Shown here: one piece after another, positions 10,754 through 22,420 of the stretch
How the letters are laid out: the number at the start of each line of letters is the position of its first letter
Numbering within the stretch: position 1 is the stretch's first letter
Assembly: GCA_038501195.1 (NCBI GenBank)
Contig: JBBPUQ010000002.1
Location: 2,976,001-3,040,000, forward strand
Reading direction: 5' to 3'
Length of the DNA: 64,000 nt
From: Nemania diffusa
Taxonomy: Eukaryota > Ascomycota > Sordariomycetes > Xylariales > Xylariaceae
Program-made: the position numbers and the translations under genes
The notes under the pieces: model-generated
The model's input: only the letters and a program-made list of their open reading frames with translations
The model's database searches: none
Told to the model about the DNA's origin: nothing

Positions 10754-12164
10754 TTATGGGCCATAGAAAATAGGTCCGTTGAGTTGCACCCTCCATAGAG
10801 TCTGTCCACCACACACAAAGAGTTCTCCGTTGCGTGCGAAGCTCAAGCTGGAAGAACCACCTATGTACACACTTGTGTTAGCGAAAGAAAAATTTACTTC
10901 ATCACATAGCAACTTAGCTGAAATGTTGTCATACCCGGTATCTGGATCAGCCCGAGAGCTGTGCCTCCTGAGTTCCATACTTCGATTCCGTCTGCACATG
11001 CTGCGTAGACATTCCCAAAAGGGTCGCAAGTCACCGCGTCTGGAACACCCGAAAAGGCAAAGGCAAAGACGCGTTTATTTACTAGGAAAGGTGAGGCTCC
11101 CGCTCGTCGGACAATATCATAGGCGTATATAGTGGCAGAGCTATTTAAATTATACTGTTAAATTTCCGAGGTCTTCTAGAGTATAGAAGGGTAGGGTAGG
11201 GGTAAGTAGTTACACATACCTTGTAGATGCCATTGTATTACCTATACTAGCAGCTTCCGTATCCGTGACATACAAAGTACCGCCGTCCGGGCTTAAAGCG
11301 ATTCCAGCTGGCCGTTTGAGTCCGTCTGCAACAACCCGCAACTCGCCAGTGTCCAGGTGAAACCAATACACATGGCTCGGAAGTAACGGTAACGGGCGAA
11401 TGTCTTGCTCGATTCCGGCACATGAGTCTGTGAACCACAGATCTCCGTGTTTGTCCTCGACAATGCTTTGAACAGAGTTAAAGGCTTTTCCAAAGTAATT
11501 TGTAACAAGCGGGACCGGCCGCTTCCCATGGGGCATGTAGAAAAGCCCGCCGCTATTAGGCTCGAGGTTGCCTTGGGAACAGTATAAAACGCCGTCCTTA
11601 TAGGGGATCGCCCCGCAAGGCATGGGCATGTTCGCGGGCGGACGAAGTTTCATCCATTCTATACCAGTGACCGGAGTGGAAGAAGCCTTCGAGTCTAGCT
11701 CCGAGCTACGACGGAGCACAAGTTTAGAAATTAGGATCACGGGCAATCTAGAGGTGCTAGTAGATTGCAACAGGCCTGAAGTGGCGTATAGCTCGTCCGT
11801 GTCCGGGATATACGCACAGCCCTTGTGGAAGAATGGGTTCCGCGAAGAGTCGGCAGAGACAAGGAGTGAAAAGGTGCAATCTTTGCCAATGACGGAGATG
11901 AAGTCAGAGTGGAATATCTTGATAGTTATTGTTTCGAGATCGGGTGAAGTAATTCTTTTGTTGCTATTGGTTTAGTGATTTTGACTGTCATTCTGGCCGC
12001 GCCTTTCTTTGAGAAGACCGACCTTGCGGTTGCTGTTCGCGCCTCATGTAGAAGGTCCACGACCTATAAAGAAGTTCAGCATCACTGGCCTCTAGTGGAA
12101 AATACGGTCTCACCTCGACCCGAGCTATTTGTATCTTGGCCTTGTCTTTCACGATGGACGCCAT
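10754..12164 (-). CDS. SMP-30/gluconolactonase-family beta-propeller protein, probably catalytically dead
   Basis: Five exons (12164-12114, 12063-12023, 11963-11220, 11140-10935, 10860-10754) give 382 residues. Family marks are AYIPDTDELYATSG, NLEPNSGG, VQSIVEDKHGDLWFTDS, ALSPDGGTLYVTDT and DPFGNVYAACADGIEVWN, all typical of the six-bladed propeller of fungal gluconolactonase-like enzymes. Two of the three usual metal ligands are replaced. The early Glu (HEA/EGP context) is Lys78 in FFHKGC, and the Asn of the P-N-G motif is Ala250 in KRPAG. Only the Asp of VTDT (265) remains. I infer loss of metal-dependent lactonase activity. No secretion signal is seen. The first two small exons are the least certain part (weak GTCGGT donor at 12022). 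A TACCTAGGTA decamer lies about 80 bases upstream of the start. Confidence 0.8.
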
Positions 12165-13393
12165 TGTATCAAGCCGATTATTTGCAAACGACCTGTATGT
12201 GCTGGCAATATTGGTTAAGAAGAATAAGGATGAGGGAGAGCTACCTAGGTAGCTTCTGATCTACATGCGGGGTGCATAAAGGCTAACCACTCGCTAGATA
12301 ACTCAGGTACTTACTTTAGTTAGGGGGAGCAGTAGATCTGACCGCTGGAATCTAGAAACTTACATTAGGTACTCTAAATTTACCAATTATATCTGATTTC
12401 TCCTAGGTATCCAGTCACTAATAGCGTCATTTCAGAAACCGACAATAGCCCAACAATTATCATTATTTTATTATACCATGCGACCTTCGTTAGTATATGT
12501 TAATAGGGGCATTTGCTTGAAACTTCTCTTGTAGCACGAAAGCTCGCTATAACGCAGCAACTGTCTTCCTCAAATATAGAATTTGGTTCTTTATATTTCG
12601 ATGAGTATAACCCGATTTAGACACTTGAAATGTCACTGTACTATCCAACTTATAAAACACGTTTTTTTCTAAGAGAGGGAGAGAGAGAGAGCTAGTACAC
12701 GATGACAGTTACCTCAATGACAAGCGGCAGCAACATGAAAATCTATACTTTGGTATCCGAAATACTGCCGTCACGATCGGTTACGGATCAAGTACTACTG
12801 CCTGAGAACACATCTGCTTGCTAGATCGAGATGAAGAGCTCTAGAGAACTGCGAATGCCTCAGGTACTGCATTATTATCGTCATTAATTCTAGTATCGAA
12901 GAAGCTGAGTGAGGAATGGACAATGGACAATTCAATTGCTCCAAGGAGCCTTGTACTAAGTGCGGAGAGGTAGGCTGGCTAATGAAGTAAATTAGCAGGA
13001 TAAGCTTAAACTATGTTGCTACCACCCTCCCTAAGCGTGCAATTCCTAGGAGGTAGATTCAAATCTGGAAAACATGAAGTTTCAAGCTGACGGGCTTCTG
13101 TAGGCCGTGGGACGACCAAAACAACTTGCAGCGTATCAAACGCTTTGGTAATGAATCCAATGTAGGATCAAGGATCTCAACGGCTCTTCAACAGGTTCAA
13201 GAATCCATTGGAGGGAGTTGGGGTCACATTGACGTTGCTCCAATGGCCACGGCGTGGTAGGGCATGTTCTGGGAGTCTGAACATGTGCCTTAATAGAACG
13301 TTGTCGTCGAAATGCTGTTTGATTGTGACCTCTATTTATTTATACAATTGATCTAATCTCGATCAAACGAGCGCCCGCATGTTACAACCGCAT
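12165..13393. other. intergenic tract with GA repeat
   Basis: No gene supported. Contains the decamer TACCTAGGTA at 12242-12251 and a purine GA microsatellite at 12672-12691. The right end is the 3' flank of atp19. Confidence 0.6.
12672..12691. repeat. (GA)n microsatellite
   Basis: Purine run of mostly GA dinucleotides, directly after a T-rich run. Confidence 0.8.
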
Positions 13394-13753
13394 CTAGTGC
13401 TTCGACTTCTTCTCGTCCGCGTCTGCTTGCTTCAAGAAATTTCTGTTCGAGTGTCAGTAATCGATTGATACCGATGTTCCGGGGCGCATACTGGATGAAG
13501 TCGGCCTCGTCGGGGCTTGATGCGTTGATAGGAGGAATCTGATTAGCCTTCTTGCTGCCGCCGCTGAGAGCGAGGTAGCTGCCGCTGAACAGGGCACCGA
13601 GTACACCCATGGCAAGCTGTGAAGGGACAATTCGTCAGTATGTTTATCTCCACATGCCACCTGCCACAGGACATCATAATCAGGCATAGCGGACAAGAGA
13701 CTTACGTAGTGCGAGCCGATCTGGCGGCCGAAGACTTGGTACATAGCAACCAT
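13394..13753 (-). CDS. atp19: ATP synthase subunit K, mitochondrial (Atp19)
   Basis: Three exons (13753-13706, 13616-13492, 13442-13394) give 73 residues. The protein starts MVAMYQVFGRQIGSHY, continues LAMGVLGALFSGSYLALSGG (a single transmembrane helix) and ends DFIQNFLKQADADEKKSKH. The last 16 residues come from a tiny exon after an intron ending CGAACAG; without it the frame runs on into non-coding DNA. Length and pattern match fungal Atp19, a small inner-membrane subunit of F1Fo ATP synthase linked to dimer formation. It is divergent from the mitochondrial mtp18 gene, with 489 bases between starts and two inverted CCAAT boxes. Confidence 0.93.
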
Positions 13754-14242
13754 TTTGGCGGTAGTGAGAGATTATGTGCGAAACGGAGGGATTGATTCGC
13801 TCGATGGGGTCGACGGAGTGGTGATAGCGACTTATGTAGCGGTTGAAAAGGCTGTCGAAATAGTGCTCATAGCTCCCATTTGAAATTCCGATGGTTCTAC
13901 TCTCGCATTGGAATATGCCGCATACAGAGATACTCTACTATCCAGAGCAATACTCTGATATATAGATATGTATCTAGCAGCTACAGTATTTTAAGTTCAT
14001 GTACCTAATGAAGTGAGGGGTCTAGTCCTAATGCGGTCGGGTATTAGATACAGGAGCGACGTCACCAAGCGGGTTTTTCCCATTTCCCGCTTCACAACAT
14101 CGTATTGGGCTGATTGGGCTGTTTGATCTACTTAGGTAGATAAGGTATCACAACTCTAGCCACTGAGTGTACATTGCGAAAGCGTGACTTGCATATAAAC
14201 TTCATTTCCTTCTAGCCAATTCTCGTTCATTGATCCAATACA
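13754..14242. promoter_or_regulatory. bidirectional promoter, atp19/mtp18
   Basis: Shared upstream region of two nuclear genes for mitochondrial proteins. Two ATTGG sequences (inverted CCAAT) stand nine bases apart at 14104-14108 and 14113-14117. By family knowledge the HAP/CCAAT-binding complex controls respiratory genes; its use here is inference. Confidence 0.5.
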
Positions 14243-15187
14243 ATGTTCTGGAGCAAGGGTCCGGACAAGAAGCCTGAAGAAAAGACGCAGGAAGCGAAGG
14301 CAGCCAACAGTGACCCGCGGAATGATGCCACAGAATTCGACCCCAATAAGCTGCCCCCGCGGCGCCAGCTTCCAAAAGGCCTACAGCAGATCGTCGAAAA
14401 GTCCGACAAGGACGAGAGCTTCTTCGATGATCTGAAAGAGGGATAGTTCGTTTGCGCCCCCTTCTTCCTCATAGCAAGGGTATAAGCAGTTAACCCGTCG
14501 CCTACCAGTGTCGCAGATTCGACTGAGTCTAACGTGCGATATGCCGCCTACGCGAACCGACTGCGGACGATCATGCTCTCTGCCCACCGCTACGTCGCTT
14601 ATACATCCGATATTGGTGAATCATTTCGCCCCGTCGCTCATCCATGGCTAGTTAGAAGCGCATACGGCGTCTCGTGGGCGTATATCTTAGGGGACGTATC
14701 GTACGAGGGTTACAAAGCCTACTGGCAGAACCAGCGAGTCTTGAACCCTCAGCTCGAACTATCTGAAAGGCAGCAGAAGGTAACAGGTTTGTCCTCGACA
14801 GTAGCGGCCGACAGCAAACCGGGAGTCGTGTCACCGCTCGAAGATTATCGTACCGTTATGGTGCAGCGAGGCATCTTTCAGAGCCTCGCCAGTATGGGTC
14901 TACCGGCTTTCACCATCCATAGCGTTGTGCGGTACTCCGGACGCGCTATGAAAGATGTAAAGAACAAAACCTTAAGGGTGTGGGGTCCCATCGGTCTTGG
15001 TTTGGCCGTGGTACCGTTCTTACCGAAGCTCTTCGATCAACCCGTCGAGAACGCTGTTGAGTGGCTGTTCCATAAGGGCTTTGCATCCTACGGCGGCCAC
15101 GCTTTCGTAGGCGACTCGCCAACCACAGGGCGCGAAGCAGCTTTGCACCAACGACCTAGAAAAGATCCCAAAGAGAAAGAGCTGTAA
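14243..15187 (+). CDS. mtp18: mitochondrial fission process protein (MTP18/MTFP1 family)
   Basis: Exons 14243-14445 and 14509-15187 give 293 residues. The splice uses an unusual GTTCGT donor and the acceptor CTACCAG. It restores the frame just before an in-frame TAG and yields GYVADSTESNVRYAAYANRL, which fits the family. Blocks RYVAYTSDIGESFRPVAHPW, YGVSWAYILGDVSYEGYKA and SMGLPAFTIHSVV are the MTP18 core, with hydrophobic segments that place it in the mitochondrial inner membrane. In animals MTP18 promotes fission; the fungal role is less studied. The N-terminal 60 residues are charged and low in structure, beginning MFWSKGPDKKPEEKTQEAKA. Divergent neighbour: atp19. Confidence 0.9.
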
Positions 15188-15498
15188 ATACAATGTGGAT
15201 ACAGGCGGCATGGCGTTATTGGAGTCGAGGCAGTTTCAAGAGATTTTTTTGTGCCTCACGACATCTCTATTCAATGGAAGTTTTAGTAAATCAACCGCTC
15301 CAGGGTATATATAGTGTATGTAAATGCTACGTTACAATACAATGCTCTATCTGTAATAAGATGTATGAACATCCTCATTTCCTACCGCTATGAATTCAAT
15401 CACACGGCCTCTCGAAATGCAATCAAATACCAGTTAACGCCGACGTAAATGCGATCCGAGTCCTTGCGTTTAGGCTTTCCCCTCATATAGGTTATCCT
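15188..15498. other. convergent spacer, mtp18/cuz1
   Basis: 3' flanks of two convergent genes. Nothing else seen. Confidence 0.5.
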
Positions 15499-16422
15499 TC
15501 ACATCTCGATCAAGTCCGGAGGTGGTCCAATACCGCGCAACAAGACAATCGTGTTTCCGCTGACTAGGACGGATCCGATCTTCTCGTTGAATTCAAGAAC
15601 TCTCCCTCCCTCGACATGAAACACCCGTAGTTTGTCTCTCTCCTCCGATGACTGATTATTCACATTTTCGACCTGTAAACTCTTGGCGGCAGCGTCGAGC
15701 ACTCTCCCTATTACCCAGTCCTTCGAGTAGAAGAACTCGCCCTTATAATTCTTGGCAGTCGTCGTCTCGGCTTCGGCCTCCACATATAGATAGACCCGCT
15801 TCTCAGGGGGGAGTTTCGCGTCGCCCTTGGCCGTCTTCTTCAGGGTGTTGACGGCGATCAGCCGGGCGGAGGCAGACGTCGGCTTTGCCTTTGGCAGCGC
15901 GCGGCTCGCCTGCTCCTTCTTGGCACTGCCCCATGCGCGCAACTTCGCAAAGGCAGATTTCGTCTGTTCGGCGACATCGCGGGGCCGCGCGCCGATGGGG
16001 GTTTTGTTCTTGCAGTCGTGCTCCTCGCGCAATCGGTGTTTGAGACAGTAGTCGTGGTTACAGCTGGCGCAATGCACACCGGGCACTAGCGATGTGCCTA
16101 TTGTGGTCTTACAGTCGGCTGCCGCGCAAGGCTTCTGGGAAACGTAGTCGCGCATCTGCCTCCCCTCGCCGGCGACGGGACGTGCTAGTTGCGCCAGTCG
16201 TCGCCGCTCGGCCCAGGCGCCCTTGTTTTCGCATTTGTGCGAGTCTTCGGTCCGGTGGTCGAGGCAGAAGGTCTTCTTGCAGCTCTGGCAGAAAAAAGGA
16301 AGGAAATCAAGCTGGTTGCAATACTCGAGCTGGCAATGCTTGCCGATGAGCGTAGCGTCGGCGTCCTTATCCATCTTGACGTAGCTTGTATCGAGGGCGT
16401 CGGCGGTTGATGATGAAGCCAT
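15499..16422 (-). CDS. cuz1: Cuz1-like double AN1 zinc-finger, ubiquitin-like protein
   Basis: Single exon, 307 residues, start MASSSTADALDTSY. Two complete AN1 zinc fingers are visible: C30, C35, C45, C48, C53, H56, H62, C64 and C99, C104, C118, C121, C126, H129, H135, C137. The C-terminal ~100 residues (from LPPEKRVYLYVEAE to LLRGIGPP) form the ubiquitin-like domain of the Cuz1/ZFAND1 family. In yeast Cuz1 links Cdc48 to the proteasome during arsenite and other protein stress; here this is by orthology. The gene is divergent from rad4 with 509 bases between starts. Confidence 0.9.
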   Translation of the reverse strand: MASSSTADALDTSYVKMDKDADATLIGKHCQLEYCNQLDFLPFFCQSCKKTFCLDHRTEDSHKCENKGAWAERRRLAQLARPVAGEGRQMRDYVSQKPCAAADCKTTIGTSLVPGVHCASCNHDYCLKHRLREEHDCKNKTPIGARPRDVAEQTKSAFAKLRAWGSAKKEQASRALPKAKPTSASARLIAVNTLKKTAKGDAKLPPEKRVYLYVEAEAETTTAKNYKGEFFYSKDWVIGRVLDAAAKSLQVENVNNQSSEERDKLRVFHVEGGRVLEFNEKIGSVLVSGNTIVLLRGIGPPPDLIEM

Positions 16423-16931
16423 TGTGTATAGGTCTGCGCATAAAGGCGCCTCTTATTTATCGGCGAATATACTAGTTAGGGCGAGTGAGGGCAGGCAGGT
16501 GTCGACTCGTAAGCCTCCCTCGGGATGGCAAAAATGACGATTAGGTAAAGGGCTGAGGAACGATCTGGAAGCAGCTGCGACATATGTAGGCACGCAAGGC
16601 AACTATACAGCTGAGGCGGCCCCTAAACCCCACTACCTTTAGTGGGTTAGCGGGGAATGGCTGGCTCTTCAGCTGTATTCGCCCCGAGGCGAGTAGCCTG
16701 GACGAGTACTTAACACCACCTACAGTAGGCTCACGGGCTTTCGCGTTTCGATGACGCATCTCAATTCACGTGTAATACCTATTCGTACCTACCTACTCCT
16801 TATACAGTAGGCTGGGTACCTAATGCTCTTGCAAATGCGCTAAAACCCCGATTTCCTTGAGATAGATCTTTCATTTTCGGCATCAATGTTAATATTCATA
16901 TCTGCCTGGCCTAGTCGGGTATTGATTAAAA
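16423..16931. promoter_or_regulatory. bidirectional promoter region, cuz1/rad4
   Basis: Spacer between two divergent starts. No clear TATA box or known operator is recognised; short CTACC/GGTAG-type repeats occur near 16780-16820. Confidence 0.4.
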
Positions 16932-19900
16932 ATGCCCCCTTATGTACCGCGCAAGCGGTTAACCGTAGCAGAGGGCAACGGGCACATTGCGGAGCAGTCG
17001 AGAAAGACAAACGTTGAAAGCACTTTAGTAACGAAGCTCCCAACTAGGAAATCTACTCTATGGGATGATTTAAATTCAGCATCTAACAAGGGATCAGCCG
17101 AAAAAACTAGAGCAGTGATACAACAGATGCAGAATGATGACGATGACAGCACCTCACTCAGCTCTTTGTCAGATACTCAATTCGAAGACGTCCTCGTAGC
17201 TAAGCGCCAAAAGCTTGGTCAAGAGGTCGACGCCAACGACTCCGACGATGATGATGAAGACATGGAATTTGAAGATGTGCCATCTCATGAACAGCAAAAT
17301 GAACCAGAACCTGAGTTGGGCGATTTGGAGTTAACGCTGTATCAAGACAACCGAGTCTTGCCCCTGGCTAGTGAGCTTGGTAAGAAAGGGCCTACAAAGA
17401 GGGAAAAGGCAATCCGTACTGCCACCCATTGCATTCATGTTCAGTTTCTCCTATGGCATAACGCCATACGGAATTCGTGGCTATGTGATCAGGAGGCACA
17501 AGCCATTTTGTTATCTCACCTGCCTCCTCGACTATGGGAAGAAGTCGATCGTTGGAAACGCAACAGCGGGTTGGACATTCCAGAGGACCAATACAGGAAC
17601 GAAGCGAAGGCCAAGAATACCAAAGGAAAGGGGAAAGGGAAAGGGAAACAGAGAATTTCACGACCAGCTAGAGATTGGAGCGAGGCAGCCGATCGTCTAG
17701 AAAGGGGGGTTCCAGATATGAGCCAGGGAGATCCTCTTTTCAGGCTGATGAAATGCCTTGTAGCTTGGTGGAAGTCGAGATTCCGCATAACCGCCCCGGG
17801 ACTGCGAAAATGGGGTTACATGAACGCGAGGAGACTTGGCAAAATAAGAGCCGCATTTGAAAAAGAAGATCACGACACGGAGAGATTCGGGGAGCGCGTT
17901 GGGGATATTGACGAATTCCGGCAACTAGCCCATGATTGTATTGGTAGCCGGGATGTCGGCGCGCAGCTTTTTACAACACTATTGCGTGGATTGGGACTTG
18001 AGGCTCGCAGTAAGTCCTTTTAGGTCATTTCCCTCATCATTTTGTCTATTACCCGGGCCAAGAATCTCCTATTTTGGTTGTATTTTGAATCTTACTAATA
18101 TTTGATGTCGAAGTGGTTGCGAATATTCAATCACTAGGGTTTGGTTGGAGTAAAGGGGAGGAGGCGGACGAGGAGATTGATCAACAAGTAAACGACACTC
18201 GAGCAGGCGCAGCGAAGACGAAAGTAGACAAGAAAAAAAGAACAACAATAAAACCTGCCAGACGTCAAACACGGAATTCCGATAACGAAGCTCTCAAAAT
18301 GGATCTAGACGATTCTGACGAATATGTAGAACCTCTCGGTGAAAGTGAGGATGATTTATCTGTGGTGGATGTAACAGATGATATTCGCCCAAATCAGCCT
18401 AAGTCGAAGCCCTATGATAAGGATCTAGAGTTTCCTCACTATTGGACAGAAGTCTTGTCTCCGGTAACGAATAAGTATGTCACTGTCGACCCCATTGTTA
18501 AATCCGTCGTTGGTACGAATCGCGATTTAATTGAATCCTTGGAGCCACGAGGCGGCAAGGCAGACAAAGCTAAGCAGATAATGGCCTACTGCGTCGCCTT
18601 CTCACAAGACGGCACCGCAAAGGATGTGACCGTTCGCTACCTTAAAAGGCAGATATTTCCAGGCAAAACGAAGGGAGTCCGAATGCCAGAAGAAAAGGTT
18701 CCAGTATACAACAAGCACGGTAAAATCAGACGATACGAGCAGTTTAATTGGTTTAAGTCAATCCTCCGAGGGTACACTAGAGGTGATAGCAAGCATCCTG
18801 TAACTGAGATTGACGAAATGGAAGAATCAACCGATTTGAAACCTGTTCAGCCAGAAAAGAAACAAGTCAAGGAAGGAGAGGAGACTCTACAATATTACAA
18901 GACGTCGAACGAATATGTTCTACAGCGACATCTAAAAAGGGAGGAAGCATTACTTGCCGATGCCGTGCCTGTGAAGACGTTCCGCAACAAGGGCAAAGGT
19001 AGCAAGGTCGAGGAGGAAGACGTCTACCTCCGGAAAGATGTTGTATCGGTGAAGAGTGCAGAAACGTGGCATAAACAAGGCCGTGCCCCCATTGCTGGGG
19101 CTCAGCCATTAAAGCATGCACCATACCGAGCAGCAACAACTAATCGACGCAGAGAGATTGCTGAAGTGGAAGCTGCAACAGGCCAGAAAGTGTTACAACC
19201 ACTCTACAGTTTCGATCAGACTGACTGGATTATTCCTGATCCCATCAAAGACGGTATCATCCCGAAGAATGAATATGGGTCTGTAGTACCAATCATAATT
19301 TATCATAGAGCACTGCTAACGTAGTGCAGGAATATTGATATGTTTGCTGAGCACATGTGCCCCGAGGGTAAGTTTCCCTATGAGTCGATCGATCACCTGT
19401 ATCTAACTGAAGTAGGTGCTGTGCATGTTCCGTATCGTGGTGCCGTGCGCGTGTGCAAGCGACTAGAGATCGATTTTGCGGAAGCCGTTGTCGGGTTTGA
19501 ATTCGGTCATCGCATGGCTGTGCCCGTTATTCAAGGGGTAGTGGTCGCACAGGAACACCACGAGCGCCTAATAGAGGAATTGGAAAGATACGAAGCAGAA
19601 AAAGCGAGAAAGGAAGACGCAAAGCGCAGGACGGCCGCGTTGAGCACCTGGCGGAGGTTCCTTATGGGATTACGCATCGCAGATCGAATATTGCAGGACT
19701 ATGGACACCTAGACAGATCTGTCGATGTCATCGGTCACGGTGGCGAGAAACAAAAAAATAATGATGCAGATGTACATGATGAGGACATGGGTGGAGGCTT
19801 CTTACCTGAAGGGTACGAGGAGGAAGAACCTGAGAAAGAAGAGCCACGCCAAACTTCGGCCTTTTTTACCACGCCTAAGCTCCACGACGAAGACGACGAA

Positions 19901-20188
19901 GGCGAGGATCCTTTCCAAGTAGAGTATCATGACCATACCCTAGAAGCCAAACCTGGACCAGCACAAGATGCGAATTCCAGCGTTGAATTAAGCTCAGAGC
20001 CCGAACCCGAGTCGGAAGAAGTTCCTGCCAAGAGGACAAGGGGGAGACCCTCAAAACCCAAGCAGAAACCGAAACAGTCGACCCGGCGGCGAGCGAGGAG
20101 AAAGCCGGTTGAACCATCAGACGAAGATGAGGATGAGGATGAAGATGAAGACGACGGAGATTTCATGTTGTCCGATGACAATGATTAA
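16932..20188 (+). CDS. rad4: Rad4/XPC nucleotide-excision repair protein
   Basis: Exons 16932-18009, 18114-19278 and 19330-20188 give 1033 residues. The first junction makes LFTTLLRGLGLEARMVANIQ, the conserved transglutaminase-like core. The second (weak GTCTGT donor, GCTAAC branch, TGCAG acceptor) makes KNEYGNIDMF, the BHD2 motif. Order: acidic N-terminus, transglutaminase-like domain with FPHYWTEV near 467, a Rad4-type YVLQRHLKREEAL near 624, BHD1, BHD2, BHD3 (HVPYRGAVRVCKRL; EFGHRMAVPVIQGVV), then an acidic tail with a TRGRPSKP AT-hook near 985 and a D/E run. Rad4/XPC recognises helix-distorting DNA damage in the nucleus and starts global-genome repair. The length is typical for filamentous fungi. 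Confidence 0.95.
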
Positions 20189-22420
20189 TTCAGCATTACT
20201 ATTTACACGTAATATTCTAATCATATTGTCTCACAGCTCACGCCCCTTATTTTGGGTATTAAACCATATTCGCCTAATTCTGCGGCTAATAGTAACCAAA
20301 ATTCGCTTGGTCGCCTCACTGGATTGCCCGAAGTTATTGTCATACTCCAGATGGAAGCCATCCATATACGTGTCTAGATCTCAGCATTTTACGTATTACA
20401 CGAGGGCCACACGATATTTCCATTTAGCGTGAAAACCAAGTACTTTATCATCGTATTTTAATTACTACCTTTATTTAATAGATAGCTGTGATTCTCTTAT
20501 TCGTCGAGCACAACACTCCCGTACAAGAGTATGGTCTAAACACGTATCATACTGTCCTCAGCAGACTGCGCATAGGTCATGCGCCGCAAGCACCAGTAAG
20601 CTGACAAGATGATTAAGAAAAGACTTGTCTAATAAACTTGCAGGCCTAGAATATAGGGAGGCGAGTATTGACAATGACATTAGTCTAGGCGTTGCCAATA
20701 AGTCAATATGAATGCGCATTGATTAGTGAGGCTACTAGCAGCGTCAAGTAATCTATCTCACGAAGATGGTCTAGGCAATGATAGGGACGCCAGACGCATA
20801 GAACCGAGTCTAATCCGTGTGGTTAGAGAACAACAAAACAGCAATAACTTGATGCCCCTGGAAGTTCGCGCGAAATTTTCACGCCGATAGTTTCCCTTCT
20901 ACCTCAACACTACCCCCTTTTTGGTGTTTGATTTGACCGCTCATCTCGGTAGGAAACTGTGTAGCGTACTGCATCCCACCCGAGCTGGACATTAGCCTAC
21001 CTCTCACAAAGGTCCTTGATGTTCGTTTATTTCCTTGACGCTCGGGTACTTAGCGTACATAGATAGCAAGCTGCCGGCATGCCTGTTCCCTGCCTAGGCG
21101 GCTCCCGTCAACACATTTCGTAGCATGTGAAAACTCACTTGAAGGCCTAGCCCCAATAGAGCTACGGCCACCGATTAACCGAGAGATTCAATCTAAGAAC
21201 GGGAAACCGGTTCACCGATGTAATAGCGCCGTGGTCCGCTATGTTCTGGAGACGTCGGCGGTCATCCGACGAATTTGCCCTATAGGTTCGGGAAGTAACC
21301 GTTACTCTGCGCTGCAAGCTTAGAAACAGGCTACGAAACCCCTTAGTGTCGTCGTTACAGGTAATCGGTTAGAGAAGACAACACCCTAAGGTATATGGCG
21401 CGAGCACCACTGAACTGGACTGGGTATCCTAGAAACTGACGGTGTCGGAATTCCCGAAAAGAAAAAGACGTACGGTACTGGACTGTATCCGAAACAACAA
21501 AAAAAAAGACGAATTGGTGGCGAATTGACACGTACTATAGATATCAGCTAGGTAAGTGATGAGTTAATAAACAGGACGAAGTAATAGCTATCGGTAGCTT
21601 CCATTGCTTTAGTGTAGTGTGCGCAGTAGTGTAGGGCGGGTACTACCGTCGTAGTGCATCGACGGTGGCCGTGCATACGCTAGAATCGCTAGATAGACTC
21701 TAGATTAGGTGCCTTTCAAGCTTCTAGCAGGCGCTAGGAGCCACCTACAGTGCTGTCGCAGTACCTACTGTAGGTACGTATGCGTACTTCATAGGTAAAT
21801 TCATCGGAGGAACTCGGGACGTCCGCCAGCATTGAAAAAATCGACGCCGTGCGTTTAGCGGCTCATTCCGATCATACGAGGGGCGGTTCACGGCTGGCGG
21901 CTTGGCCAGGCAATATGACCACACAACACGCCACTACAGGGCGAAATCTAGATTTTGCTCAGATTTGCGACACCAGAATAGCGCGAGAATAGTGGGCATC
22001 CTTTGGACCGTGCCTCTCTACGTTACAACGTTCCGAGTCACACGAGAATGGCACGGAGAGAGCGCACTGGGCATTGTTCGATTTGCACCATGAACAGATT
22101 GCACCCAGCCAACGCATCGTCAGTTGACCCAGCGAGAGAATTTTCTCTTATTTTTTGTCAGCATATGTGGAATATGTGGACATGTGAAGGCTGAGACGAG
22201 GAGACGATGGTGTGTATATAATTACGGCTGTGTTAGGATGCGACACAATATAATAATTTCTTGGTCTCATCATCATCATCAGCATCAGAATACATCAACA
22301 TCGTTGTGACATTACCATCACATCAAACCACTACCACTTACATACTCACTTACAGTTAGCTACATTAATAGCTAACCAAAGAACTAAAGCACCAAACAAC
22401 CAACCAACCAAAACTTACCA
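20189..22420. other. 2.2-kb intergenic region
   Basis: No gene supported on either strand. From 22200 it becomes the leader of the next gene: a TATATAAT-like box near 22215, a CAT-repeat at 22268-22288 and CA-rich DNA to the ATG. A palindrome-like TACCTACTGTAGGTA occurs near 21762-21776. Confidence 0.55.

Noticed and set aside
21121..21400. Possible tRNA or 5S rRNA in a structured-looking GC-richer stretch
   Set aside because: I could not form a cloverleaf or find A/B-box pairs, and no 5S-like core is present.
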